This document shows, one piece after another, positions 11,396-19,459 of a stretch of 25,025 nucleotides of DNA. Every line of letters begins with the position of its first letter. Position 1 is the stretch's first letter. The position numbers and the translations under genes are program-made. This DNA comes from a virus. The stretch is from positions 1 to 25,025 of IMG/VR virus record IMGVR_UViG_3300012985_000027. One strand, written 5' to 3'. Below the pieces are notes generated by a model. It ran no database searches and had not been told where the DNA came from. It saw only the letters and a list, made by a program, of their open reading frames with translations.

Positions 11396-12461
11396 ACCCA
11401 ACGACCCGCAGGGGTTGTTCACAGTCATCGACGTAATCGAGAACAAGAAGTTCGAGCCTGATGTCATCTACCTGACCGGCGACCCCGGCTCGGTAGCAGC
11501 ATACGCTTCGGTCATCCCGGCCCGTATCCCGGTCACAGCCTACGTCCCCGTAGAAGGGGAGCCACTCCTGAACGAGGGATGGCGTGCAGTGCTCGGTGCG
11601 ATTGACTTCGCAACCACCACGGAGTACGGCCAGAAGATTGTCAAGCGTGACATGGGCATCGACGTGCCGTACTTCTACCACGGCGTTGACACCGAAGTGT
11701 TCAACCCGCTGACCGACGAAGACCGTGCGGCGTACCGTTCCCGCCTCGGCTGGGACGACAAGTTCGTAGTCGTGTGCGTGGCTCAGAACGTACGCAGGAA
11801 GCAGTTGACTCGTCTCATCGAGTCGATTGCCGTGCTCAAGCACAACTACAACCAGAAGGACATCGTGCTGTACCTGCACACCGTCCCGTTCCAGAACTAC
11901 TGGCTCGAAGGATGGAACCTGCCCGAAGTCGCGGCAGGGATGCGGGTAAGCGACAGCGTGATGTTCAACCCACTGATGTCCGGCTTCGGAAAGTCCGTCC
12001 CCGAACGGGGCGACATGGACGTGCCGGGGCTCCGCGAACTCGTCGGTTCTGCCGACCTGTTCGTACTCCCCTCTCAGGTTGAGGGCTTCGGTCTTCCCAT
12101 CGCGGAGGCAATGGCAGTAGGCACACCGGTCGCCGTCACCAAGTATGCGGCAGGCTGGGAAGTTGCACGGCTCGGGCAAGGCGCTGGCCTCACGGTTAGC
12201 GACTGGGAAATCCACAAGAGCGGTGTTCGCTACGCCAACGTCGATGTGAACGACATGGCCAAGACCATCCTCGGCCTCAAGCGTGACCCACGCAGACTCC
12301 AAAGGATGCGTGCCGCTGGGCTAGCAGCAGTGCCTCAGTTCAACTGGGCAGGTTTCGAGGGGTACATCGTTGAGCAGATTGAAGCGGTCCGCTCCCGGCA
12401 TGAGGCAGGGAGTGGGCTCCCGCAACAGGCACATTCAGGGCGGGAGGAAGCCGGGTCGTAA
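11223..12461 (+). CDS. GT4-type glycosyltransferase (GT-B fold)
   Basis: Would transfer a sugar from a nucleotide-sugar donor. The protein has 412 residues. The N-terminal Rossmann half starts KVLMLGDSPV...GFGRVN; the C-terminal half has FVVVCVAQNVRRKQLTRLIESIAVL near residue 180, then LFVLPSQVEGFGLPIAEAMAVGTPVAV near 280-305, the E-x7-E signature of GT4 enzymes. GGAG before ATG 11223 sets the start. It sits inside the head gene cluster, between capsid and connector, so a virion protein is a plausible acceptor; modification of a host surface sugar is an alternative. Confidence 0.9.
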   Translation: MTKVLMLGDSPVMETGFGRVNRKALLAMTKAGMEVASVSALQREAKETTLPVTQFLPEPNDPQGLFTVIDVIENKKFEPDVIYLTGDPGSVAAYASVIPARIPVTAYVPVEGEPLLNEGWRAVLGAIDFATTTEYGQKIVKRDMGIDVPYFYHGVDTEVFNPLTDEDRAAYRSRLGWDDKFVVVCVAQNVRRKQLTRLIESIAVLKHNYNQKDIVLYLHTVPFQNYWLEGWNLPEVAAGMRVSDSVMFNPLMSGFGKSVPERGDMDVPGLRELVGSADLFVLPSQVEGFGLPIAEAMAVGTPVAVTKYAAGWEVARLGQGAGLTVSDWEIHKSGVRYANVDVNDMAKTILGLKRDPRRLQRMRAAGLAAVPQFNWAGFEGYIVEQIEAVRSRHEAGSGLPQQAHSGREEAGS

Positions 12462-12630
12462 GCCCGGTTACTTCGAGCGCCTTCGCCTTCAAATGGCAGA
12501 TAACCGCAGGGAGTTGTCCCTGCGCTCCAACGGCAAGTTGATTGCCGGTATGCGTCGTGGTGAGTCCCGCTCGGGCTCCATCCTTCGCCGCAAGAAGCGC
12601 AAGCGTAGCCGCTTGTTGAGGAAGACGTAG
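12412..12630 (+). CDS. Very basic small protein
   Basis: From GTG 12412, with GAGG six bases upstream, the product has 72 residues; ATG 12400 or ATG 12493 are alternatives. It is extremely rich in Arg and Lys (GGRKPGRKPG near the start, ILRRKKRKRSRLLRKT at the end). It overlaps the glycosyltransferase end by 50 bases and its stop overlaps the next start (TAGTG). Nucleic-acid binding or a capsid-DNA contact is possible; the family is not recognised. Confidence 0.6.
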   Translation: MGSRNRHIQGGRKPGRKPGYFERLRLQMADNRRELSLRSNGKLIAGMRRGESRSGSILRRKKRKRSRLLRKT

Positions 12631-13181
12631 TGTCCAGTCTCATCACCGCCGATTACTTCAATGAGCAGATGGCCACGTTCGGACTCAAGTCCACGTTCGC
12701 CCCTTCCTCCTACGCTCTGGACACCCTCATCGAGGAAGCGTCCGACTGGGTAGAGGGGTACTGCGACCGCAGGTTCGCCCTTGAGTCTGCAACGCAGGTT
12801 CTCCGTGGACCGAACAGGGTCAACCGCAAGTTGGTTCTGGATGACTACCCGGTGACCGAGGTCACTTCCATTGACTGGGAGGACGGCCTCATCACCGGCA
12901 GCCACAGCCCTTCGGATGTCCGCATCCTTCCGGGCGGCGTGCTTGAGGTCAAGAACGTCGCGCTGTGGGAGTTCATCCCTGAGCGCACCTACACCGTCGA
13001 ATACGAGCGAGGCTTCGCCACCATCCCGTCGAACGTGCAGCGTGCGGTGGGACTCAAGATTGCCAACCTCGTCCAGCCACAGTATCAGGGACCACAGGAC
13101 CGCGAGGTCTTCATGGTCACCAACTTGGACCAGATGATTGTGGACCTTCTCGAACCGTTCAGGCGGGAGAGGCTGGCCTAA
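12630..13181 (+). CDS. Head-tail connector (gp6-like adaptor)
   Basis: The protein has 183 residues. The helical N-terminus with LDTLIEEASDWVEGYCDRRF is the usual signature of the phage connector/adaptor family that docks under the portal, followed by a beta part (NRKLVLDDYPVTEVTSIDW) and a helix (IPSNVQRAVGLKIANLVQPQY). GTG start with GAGGAAG upstream; the first base is shared with the previous stop. Confidence 0.82.
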   Translation: MSSLITADYFNEQMATFGLKSTFAPSSYALDTLIEEASDWVEGYCDRRFALESATQVLRGPNRVNRKLVLDDYPVTEVTSIDWEDGLITGSHSPSDVRILPGGVLEVKNVALWEFIPERTYTVEYERGFATIPSNVQRAVGLKIANLVQPQYQGPQDREVFMVTNLDQMIVDLLEPFRRERLA

Positions 13182-13182
13182 C

Positions 13183-13725
13183 ATGGGCCTTGTCACATTC
13201 AAGTGGCAGATGCACGGCCTTGCAGAGGCGATGCGGGCGGTGGACAACATCAACAAGTTCGTGGAGTCCGACAAGGGGCGCGAGACAATCGCTGTCGCTG
13301 GGCTCCGTGGAGCAGCCGTCCTGTTCGACAGGAACTTTGCCACCGAGGGTGGCGAGGTAGGCGGCTGGGCAGACCTCGCAGACCGTACGGTCGCAGAGCG
13401 TGAGCAACTGGGCTTCGGTGGGGAACACCCCATCCTCGTCCGGTACGGCGACTTGCGGCAGTTGACAGCGACCTCTCTGATGGCCGCTAGTGGGGCTGGA
13501 ACATTCAGTAAGACCGATGCGCAAGGAAAGAGTATCAACGTGTCACTTGTGACTCGCGGGGGTGCTGTGAATGTTGTAGCGTCGGGTGAGAAGTCCATCA
13601 ACCAAGTACCGACCCGGACCGGTAACCCGGCCCGTCCGTACTGGTTCGTTAACAGCGCAGTCAAGGACGCCATCCGCAAGATGGCCGTCAAGGAACTGGC
13701 AGACCAAATCGTGAGGGTCATCTGA
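13183..13725 (+). CDS. Neck / virion morphogenesis protein (tail completion-like)
   Basis: The protein has 180 residues. The segment GGWADLADRTVAEREQLGFGGEHPILVRYGDLRQ is the pattern of the phage virion morphogenesis family (gpS/gp10-like proteins that finish the head-tail joint). Near the end RPYWFVNSAVKDAIRK is also typical. ATG 13183 lies one base after the connector stop; GGAGAGG is about 12 bases upstream. The stop overlaps the next ATG (TGATG). Confidence 0.78.
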   Translation: MGLVTFKWQMHGLAEAMRAVDNINKFVESDKGRETIAVAGLRGAAVLFDRNFATEGGEVGGWADLADRTVAEREQLGFGGEHPILVRYGDLRQLTATSLMAASGAGTFSKTDAQGKSINVSLVTRGGAVNVVASGEKSINQVPTRTGNPARPYWFVNSAVKDAIRKMAVKELADQIVRVI

Positions 13726-14207
13726 TGGAAGACGTAATCGACGCCATCGTGGCCGAACTCACCGAGTTCAAGGACACGACAGCCGCCAATGGCGGTTGCT
13801 CGGACATCCTCACCATCGAGGCGGTCTATTGGGGTGACCCCGGCATCATTCCGGTGAACTCCTATCCTGCGTTTCTGGTGCAGCCCATCAGGGACATTCC
13901 AGACATTGAAACTACGGGGTACGAAGTTCGTGACCTCGAAGTGCTAGTCACCTGTCTTATCGACTCCCGCTCGTACTGGGACGCCACGGCGCTTGAGGCA
14001 ACGGGAGATAGGGCATTGACCCAAGTCATGGAGCGAGTGAGAAACTGGTTCCGCACTGATACGAACCGCCACCTGCAAGGGCTGGACGGGACGAGGGAAG
14101 TGCGTGCCACGAACACGGACTACATGGTACAGGTACGCGGCTCGGTAGTGGCCAAGTCCGCGCAAGTTACGCTCACGGTCAACAAGCAACGTGAGCGTGT
14201 AGCGTAA
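13725..14207 (+). CDS. Tail terminator protein
   Basis: The protein has 160 residues. It starts with a helix (MEDVIDAIVAELTEF), then beta strands with VNSYPAFLVQPI and YEVRDLEVLVTCLI, and ends with strands MVQVRGSVVAKSAQVTLTV, which fits the small alpha-beta terminators that cap the tail tube. Size and location between neck protein and major tail protein agree. The start is coupled to the previous stop. Confidence 0.72.
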   Translation: MEDVIDAIVAELTEFKDTTAANGGCSDILTIEAVYWGDPGIIPVNSYPAFLVQPIRDIPDIETTGYEVRDLEVLVTCLIDSRSYWDATALEATGDRALTQVMERVRNWFRTDTNRHLQGLDGTREVRATNTDYMVQVRGSVVAKSAQVTLTVNKQRERVA

Positions 14208-14221
14208 GCAGAGGAACAAAC

Positions 14222-15163
14222 ATGAGCCTTGGCGCACTGGGCTACGTTGGCTATGGAGTAGAAGTCTCCGAGGGAACATTCGTCGCACCGACGAAGTACC
14301 TCCCGGTTTCTTCGTTCTCGTTCGAGGACTCCAATGACTTCATGACGCCCGACCAGATTAGGCATTCGCGTGACCGTTACATCGCAATGGCGGCTCCGTA
14401 TGCAGTATCGGGCACGATGGAAATGGAACTCATCCCCACGGATGTTGCTTCCCTTCTCAAGTCGGCCTTCGCTGCTACGGTGAACTCGTCGGCGTACACG
14501 GGCTCGGCCTACCAGCACGTCTTCACACCCGGCTCGGCTGAACCCACGTTCACGTTCGAGTCCTCGGCAGCCGATGTCCTCATCATGAGGTACTCGGGTG
14601 TTCGTGTGAACACCATCGAAATCAAGGCAGCGTTCGGTGAAATCGTCACCGCATCGTTCGGCCTTGAAGGCGTGAACCGCCAGAAGCAGGGCAGCGCCTC
14701 CACGCCGTCCTACACCAACGTGGTTCCGTTCCACTTCTCCGGCGTTGACATCAAGGTGGACAGCGGTACTCTCCTGAGCACCGTCAAGGACTTCACCTTT
14801 GGAGTCAACAACAACATCGAGCGTATCGGTACGTTGCGCAAGACTCGTTCTTGGAAGCGTCTCGAACTCGGTATGCGTGAGGTAACGCTGGCTCTGACCA
14901 TCGACTTCACGGACACCGCTGAATACGACAGGTTCCTCACCGAGGACATCTTCGATGTTGACCTGCACTTGCAGGGTCCGGACCAAGGCAGCGACCCGAC
15001 GTACCTCCGCATTCAGGTGCCGAACGTACGTTGGAACAAGGTCGGCGTCCCGCTCTCCGCTGGCGACTTCCTTGAGCAGTCTGTCGAGGCGTTGATTGTT
15101 GCTCCCATCGGTGGCGACATCTTCACCGCAACTCTCGTCAACAACGAGGCAACCGTAGCCTAA
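14222..15163 (+). CDS. Major tail protein (tube subunit)
   Basis: The protein has 313 residues and is beta-rich, with GYVGYGVEVSEGTFVAPTKYLPVSSFSFE at the N-terminus, FTFESSAADVLIMRYSGVRVNTIEIKAAFGEIVTASFGLEG in the middle and LTIDFTDTAEYDRFL near the C-terminus, typical of siphovirus tube proteins. GAGGAA precedes the ATG. It is followed by a hairpin, a palindrome and the chaperone genes. Confidence 0.88.
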   Translation: MSLGALGYVGYGVEVSEGTFVAPTKYLPVSSFSFEDSNDFMTPDQIRHSRDRYIAMAAPYAVSGTMEMELIPTDVASLLKSAFAATVNSSAYTGSAYQHVFTPGSAEPTFTFESSAADVLIMRYSGVRVNTIEIKAAFGEIVTASFGLEGVNRQKQGSASTPSYTNVVPFHFSGVDIKVDSGTLLSTVKDFTFGVNNNIERIGTLRKTRSWKRLELGMREVTLALTIDFTDTAEYDRFLTEDIFDVDLHLQGPDQGSDPTYLRIQVPNVRWNKVGVPLSAGDFLEQSVEALIVAPIGGDIFTATLVNNEATVA

Positions 15164-15180
15164 CAAGGCTACTGATTGAG

Positions 15181-15196
15181 GGGGGCTTCGGCCCCC
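15181..15196 (+). terminator. UUCG hairpin after the major tail gene (possible attenuator)
   Basis: A GGGGGC-TTCG-GCCCCC stem with a stable UUCG tetraloop lies 18 bases after the stop. It is followed by TAATG rather than a U-tract, so it may be a partial terminator, a processing barrier or an mRNA 3' stabiliser that keeps tail-tube message high. Confidence 0.5.
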
Positions 15197-15199
15197 TAA

Positions 15200-15249
15200 T
15201 GTCACATACTCTGTACCATATCGCCGTATAAGGTACAGGGTATGTGACA
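15200..15249. repeat. 18-base inverted repeat
   Basis: The arm at 15200-15217 (TGTCACATACTCTGTACC) is the reverse complement of 15232-15249 apart from one base, which becomes a G-U pair in RNA. The loop is 14 bases. It lies between the major tail gene and the tail chaperone gene. It could be an RNA stem cut by RNase III, an attenuator, or a protein operator. Confidence 0.85.
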
Positions 15250-15281
15250 ACACTAACCCCCATAGTGGGTAGGAGAAACGA

Positions 15282-15617
15282 ATGAGCATCTTCCGCAAGG
15301 CAACCGAGGAAACCAAGCAACTCTCCATTGGCGACGAAGGCGACTTCCTCGTCGTTCGTGCTGACATCAGCAAGCGGGAGTTCAACGCCCTCGCTGCCAA
15401 GATGCCGACCGGTGGTGGGGAGAACATCTCCATCGCGCAGGCCGCTGACTTCACCGCCGTCCTGTTTGACACACTCGTGCTCGCATGGTCGGGTGGCGAG
15501 GGCAAGCCGTCCGGTGAGGACTACCTCAACCTGACAGCCGGTGTCGCAACACTTATCGACGCTGCTCTCTCTGAGCACTTCGCTTCCCTCCTGCCTGACA
15601 GCGCCGAGGGAAAGTAG
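15282..15617 (+). CDS. Tail assembly chaperone, short form (gpG-like)
   Basis: The protein has 111 residues. It helps load tape measure and tube subunits in siphovirus tail assembly. It is identified by position between major tail protein and tape measure and by the frameshift at its end: the final codons GAG GGA AAG TAG contain the slippery heptamer GGGAAAG (15608-15614). AGGAG lies before the ATG. Confidence 0.85.
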   Translation: MSIFRKATEETKQLSIGDEGDFLVVRADISKREFNALAAKMPTGGGENISIAQAADFTAVLFDTLVLAWSGGEGKPSGEDYLNLTAGVATLIDAALSEHFASLLPDSAEGK

Positions 15618-15919
15618 CCTTCGACCTCGCTAGCCAGCACGCTCGTGGGTTCAAGGTAGGCAACACGCTTGCCCGTCACCCACGAGTGGCGCGAGCGTTC
15701 GACCTGTACCTGACTTGCCGCTCGTCCCAACTGTTCAACATGAGGGTCGAGAAGAACAGGGGCAAGACCGTCGAGAACCGAACGGTCGAGTTCGTAACCG
15801 GGTACTCGCAACTCCCCGTTGCTGGCGGGGTGTTGGACCAACCAGTCTGGCTGATGGAGATGTTTGACCATTTCCGCAACGGCGAGAACGCCGCAGCATC
15901 CAAGACTCTTTCAAAGTAG
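15282..15919 (+). CDS. Tail assembly chaperone, -1 frameshift product (gpGT-like)
   Basis: Slipping back one base on G GGA AAG moves ribosomes into the frame that is open from 15614 to the TAG at 15917-15919, adding 101 residues for a 212-residue fusion. The downstream frame has no good independent start. Lambda G/GT uses the same GGGAAAG heptamer. Downstream, CTCGTGGGT (15642-15650) pairs with ACCCACGAG (15678-15686) around an inner GGCAA/TTGCC hairpin, which may act as stimulator although it lies 27 bases away. Confidence 0.85.
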
Positions 15920-15927
15920 GTACGACT

Positions 15928-16023
15928 ATGGGCCATCCAGATAGCATCATCTATTGCGGAACCGCAACACTTGACGCTATCAGGGTGGCCCTTTTCGTCA
16001 TGTCCGGAGTGACCCGTGTCTAA
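15928..16023 (+). CDS. Possible 31-residue leader ORF before the tape measure
   Basis: ATG 15928 follows AGG at about 7 bases and reads 31 residues (MGHPDSIIY...SGVTRV), ending at 16021-16023 and overlapping the GTG start of the tape measure by eight bases. It fills the whole gap between the chaperone and tape measure genes. It could be a coupling ORF that controls tape measure translation, or chance. Confidence 0.3.
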   Translation: MGHPDSIIYCGTATLDAIRVALFVMSGVTRV

Positions 16024-19000
16024 CGACATCAGCGACATCCGACTTGTCATCCAAGTCATTGCGAATACTTCTCAACTCGACAAGTTCGCTGCGTCGATGG
16101 GCAAGGTCAACTCTGCCACCATGGCCGGACAGCGTATGCAGTCTAACGCTGCCGCGCAGGTTGGCGCTGCCTCCCGTGGATGGCAGAAGTTCTCGGAGAA
16201 GTTGGCTGTCACCGAACGTAAGATGGACGCCGTGTTCCGTGCTGGTGTCCACTTGCAGGCCATGGGCCGCGACCTCACGGGCGCAGGCATGGCTCTGTTC
16301 AACTTCGCTGGCGACATCGTATCCCGCTACGCCAAGTACGACTTCATCCTCCGTGCAACCGGAGTCGCCCTCAACACGAACGTTGAGTGGCAGAAGAAGT
16401 TGGACAAGGCCATCCAAGACACGGCCATCACCCTCGGTAAGTACAAGCCAGAGGAAGTAGCCGAAGCCTACAGGCTGTGGGGTGCCGCTACCGGTGACGT
16501 TGTGGACTCGCAAGCGTCCCTCGCCCGTATCACGAAGACCGTTGAGAAGATTTTGATTGCAACCGGCATGGCCGGTGGTACAGTCGAAGGCAACATCAAG
16601 GGTATCTACGGCGTGCTCAAGCAGTACAACATGAGGATGGACGACGCCGGTCACGTCACCGAAGTCCTGTCCGTACTCACAGAGCGTACCGCTGCCAACT
16701 TCGGTGACCTCACCGGAGCCTTCATCTACACAGGTTCCGCCATCGGTAACGTCGGTGGTACCTTCGAGGACACGGCTCAGGTTCTCGGTATCCTCGCAGA
16801 CGCAGGCTACCGTGGCTCCAAGGCTGGTCGTGGCTTGTCCATGGTCTTCGAGGCGTTCCTCTCCCCGTCCACCAAGAAGGCCGAGAAGGCGCTGAACGCT
16901 CTGGCCAAGAGGGCATCGGGCGGCAAGAAGTCGTGGGCCGACCTCATCACTCCAATCAAGAACGGCAAGCGCCACTTCGTCGGTATCCGCAAGACGGTTG
17001 ACGACCTCGCTAAGGCCATGAAGGACATGGGTCCGATTGAGCGCCAGCAGGCCATCAACGCCATCTTCACGAACAACGCTGCTCGTGCTATGCTCCCGAC
17101 CATCAACGCTCAAATCCACCTGTGGGATGAGCAGGCGAAGTCCGGCAAGAAGTTGACCTCCATCTTCGATGAGCAGAAGTACAGCCTCAAGACGGCTTCG
17201 TCCTTCTTCGCTCAGATGTCGGACCAGTTCAAGGGCTCGATGGACTCCCTCATCGGGTCGTTCCAGAACAGCCTGTTCCCAATCATGCAGATGCTCGCAG
17301 TCGAAATCATGAAGATTGCTGGCCCCATCCTCAAGTTCCTGTCCGGTAAGTTCAAGGAACTGGCAGCGTGGCTTGAGAAGAACCCGGCATTGGTCGAGTT
17401 GCTGGTCAAGTTCGGTGCTATTGCGGCCATCATCCTCGTCGTTGTTGGCTCGTTCTTCACCCTGCTCGGTACCATCGCTCTGTTCATGAGCAACATCTTC
17501 CTCGTCGGTGCTGCCCTCATGCCGCTGGTCGCCATCGTGGCTGGCCTCATCGCAGGCATCATCGCGCTGGGCATCGCCTTCATGAACAACACGCACGGCA
17601 TCCGTGACGCCTTCGGCAAGTTGGCCGATGCAGTCAAGAGGTTCTTCGACCTGTTCACTGGTGGCGACAAGGGTCGAACCAAGATGATTGAGGACATCAC
17701 CGGGGCGCTCAAGGACTTGTCCCTGCTCATCCTCGACAAGGTAATCGACATCATGAAGGGCATCACGGATTGGCTGAACAGCCTGTCCCCGGCTGATGTC
17801 GAGAACATCAAGACCTTGGCCATCAACCTCGGCAAGGTACTCGCTGTCCTCCTTGGCTTCAAGGCCGCAACCGCCATCGTGGGAACCGTGTTCGGTATCC
17901 TCAAGGGCGCAGTGATGTTCCTCGCCGGACCCATCATCGGTGTGGTCCGTGGCTTCCTCGCATTCCAAGGCGCGCTCCAAGGCATCATCAGTATCCTTCC
18001 GATGGTCGGTGTGGCCGCTGGCCCCATCTCGTGGATTATCATGGGCATCATCGCGGCTATCGCAGCGTTCGTTGTCGCCTACGAGACGAACTTCATGGGC
18101 TTCAAGGACTTCATCGACGGCATCGTGAACTGGCTGGTCAACACCGCGCTCCCCGCAGTCATCGGGTTCTTCAACCAGATTGCAGCCGTGGTCGGTCCCA
18201 TCCTCGCAGCCATCGGTGACTTCATCACCAACAGCGTCATCCCGGCCCTCAACCAGATTGTCGTCTGGATTGGCGAGACGTTCGGACCCGTCGTAGCGCA
18301 GTTCCTCGATATGTGGAACTCCATCTCGGTGTTCATCGGAGAGGTAGTCAACCAAATCTCCATCTTCTTCGGTCAGTTGGGTGACGCCATCCGTACCTTC
18401 TTCGGCTTCTTCGGGGACTCGACCAACGAGAGCAAGGGCACGGTAGATGACTGGGGTACCACCATTGCGGCCATCATGAAGGGCCTCGGTGACTTCATCA
18501 CGAACGTCGTCCTGCCATACTTCAACGGGTTCTTCAACTTCGTCAAGGGCATCTTCGAGGCCATCGCTACCGTCATCAAGGGAGCCTTCCAGATTATCGA
18601 GGGCATCTTCAAGGTTGCGACCGCCCTGCTCACCGGAAACTGGTCCATGTTTTGGGATGGTATCCACGACATCATCAGCGGTGCGTGGGACATTCTGGTC
18701 GGCGTTGTCAAGGGTATCTTCGGTGCTATCGAGCAGGCCATCCGTACCGCGCTCGGCATCGTAGACGGTATCCTCAAGACCATCTTCGGTGACGGACCCG
18801 GTTCCTTCTACGGCAGCATCAAGGGTGCCATCCAGACCTTCGCTAAGTTCGGTGGCGACCTCATCGGAGGCATCGTCAAGGGTATCGGTGATGCAATCAA
18901 CTGGGCCATCAAGCAGGTTACCGGCTTCATGGAGTCCATCTGGAAGGGCGTCACTGACTTCTTCGGCATCAAGTCTCCGTCCACGCTGTTCGCTGACATC

Positions 19001-19459
19001 GGCAAGAACATCGTGCAGGGACTCTGGAACGGTATCGTCGGCCTCAAGGACTGGATTACGAACAAGATGATGGACTTCATCAAGAGCGTCATCCCCGGTC
19101 CGGTGCTCGACGCCCTCGGCATCCACTCCCCGTCTAGGGTCATGGCTGAACTCGGCGCGTTCGCCGTCATGGGTCTGGCCAAGGGTATCACAGACAACGC
19201 TAACCTCGTCACCGACGCCATGAACGCGGTGACCGGCAGCATGGTGGCAGTTGCAGACTCGGCGGCAGCCAGTGTTACACTGGGTGACTCGACGTTCAAC
19301 AACGTATCCTCGTCCTCGGCCACCAAGGACATCAACCTCAATGTCAACGTCGAGTCTGCTGACGGTTCCGTATCGTCCCTCGACATGAACACCCTTGCTG
19401 ACCTCATCACTGGGTCCAGCATGACACGCGCTCTTGAGCGTATGGCGGCGACTGACTAA
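16016..19459 (+). CDS. Tail tape measure protein
   Basis: The protein has 1147 residues and is the longest of the tail-core genes. It sets tail length and probably assists DNA passage through the host envelope. Early residues are helical; very hydrophobic stretches lie near 460-525 and 605-690, as is usual for this family. Two copies of a family-typical C-terminal motif are seen: GIKSPSTLFADIGKNIVQGL near 983 and GIHSPSRVMAELGAFAVMGL near 1035. GTG start with GGAG upstream. At about 0.15 nm per residue the tail would be near 170 nm (inference). No peptidase or muramidase motif is obvious. Confidence 0.93.
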   Translation: MSNDISDIRLVIQVIANTSQLDKFAASMGKVNSATMAGQRMQSNAAAQVGAASRGWQKFSEKLAVTERKMDAVFRAGVHLQAMGRDLTGAGMALFNFAGDIVSRYAKYDFILRATGVALNTNVEWQKKLDKAIQDTAITLGKYKPEEVAEAYRLWGAATGDVVDSQASLARITKTVEKILIATGMAGGTVEGNIKGIYGVLKQYNMRMDDAGHVTEVLSVLTERTAANFGDLTGAFIYTGSAIGNVGGTFEDTAQVLGILADAGYRGSKAGRGLSMVFEAFLSPSTKKAEKALNALAKRASGGKKSWADLITPIKNGKRHFVGIRKTVDDLAKAMKDMGPIERQQAINAIFTNNAARAMLPTINAQIHLWDEQAKSGKKLTSIFDEQKYSLKTASSFFAQMSDQFKGSMDSLIGSFQNSLFPIMQMLAVEIMKIAGPILKFLSGKFKELAAWLEKNPALVELLVKFGAIAAIILVVVGSFFTLLGTIALFMSNIFLVGAALMPLVAIVAGLIAGIIALGIAFMNNTHGIRDAFGKLADAVKRFFDLFTGGDKGRTKMIEDITGALKDLSLLILDKVIDIMKGITDWLNSLSPADVENIKTLAINLGKVLAVLLGFKAATAIVGTVFGILKGAVMFLAGPIIGVVRGFLAFQGALQGIISILPMVGVAAGPISWIIMGIIAAIAAFVVAYETNFMGFKDFIDGIVNWLVNTALPAVIGFFNQIAAVVGPILAAIGDFITNSVIPALNQIVVWIGETFGPVVAQFLDMWNSISVFIGEVVNQISIFFGQLGDAIRTFFGFFGDSTNESKGTVDDWGTTIAAIMKGLGDFITNVVLPYFNGFFNFVKGIFEAIATVIKGAFQIIEGIFKVATALLTGNWSMFWDGIHDIISGAWDILVGVVKGIFGAIEQAIRTALGIVDGILKTIFGDGPGSFYGSIKGAIQTFAKFGGDLIGGIVKGIGDAINWAIKQVTGFMESIWKGVTDFFGIKSPSTLFADIGKNIVQGLWNGIVGLKDWITNKMMDFIKSVIPGPVLDALGIHSPSRVMAELGAFAVMGLAKGITDNANLVTDAMNAVTGSMVAVADSAAASVTLGDSTFNNVSSSSATKDINLNVNVESADGSVSSLDMNTLADLITGSSMTRALERMAATD

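Noticed and set aside
15686-15919. Independent gene starting at GTG 15686
   Set aside because: No ribosome site, and the GTG lies inside the frameshift stem; the frame is better explained as the -1 extension from GGGAAAG.
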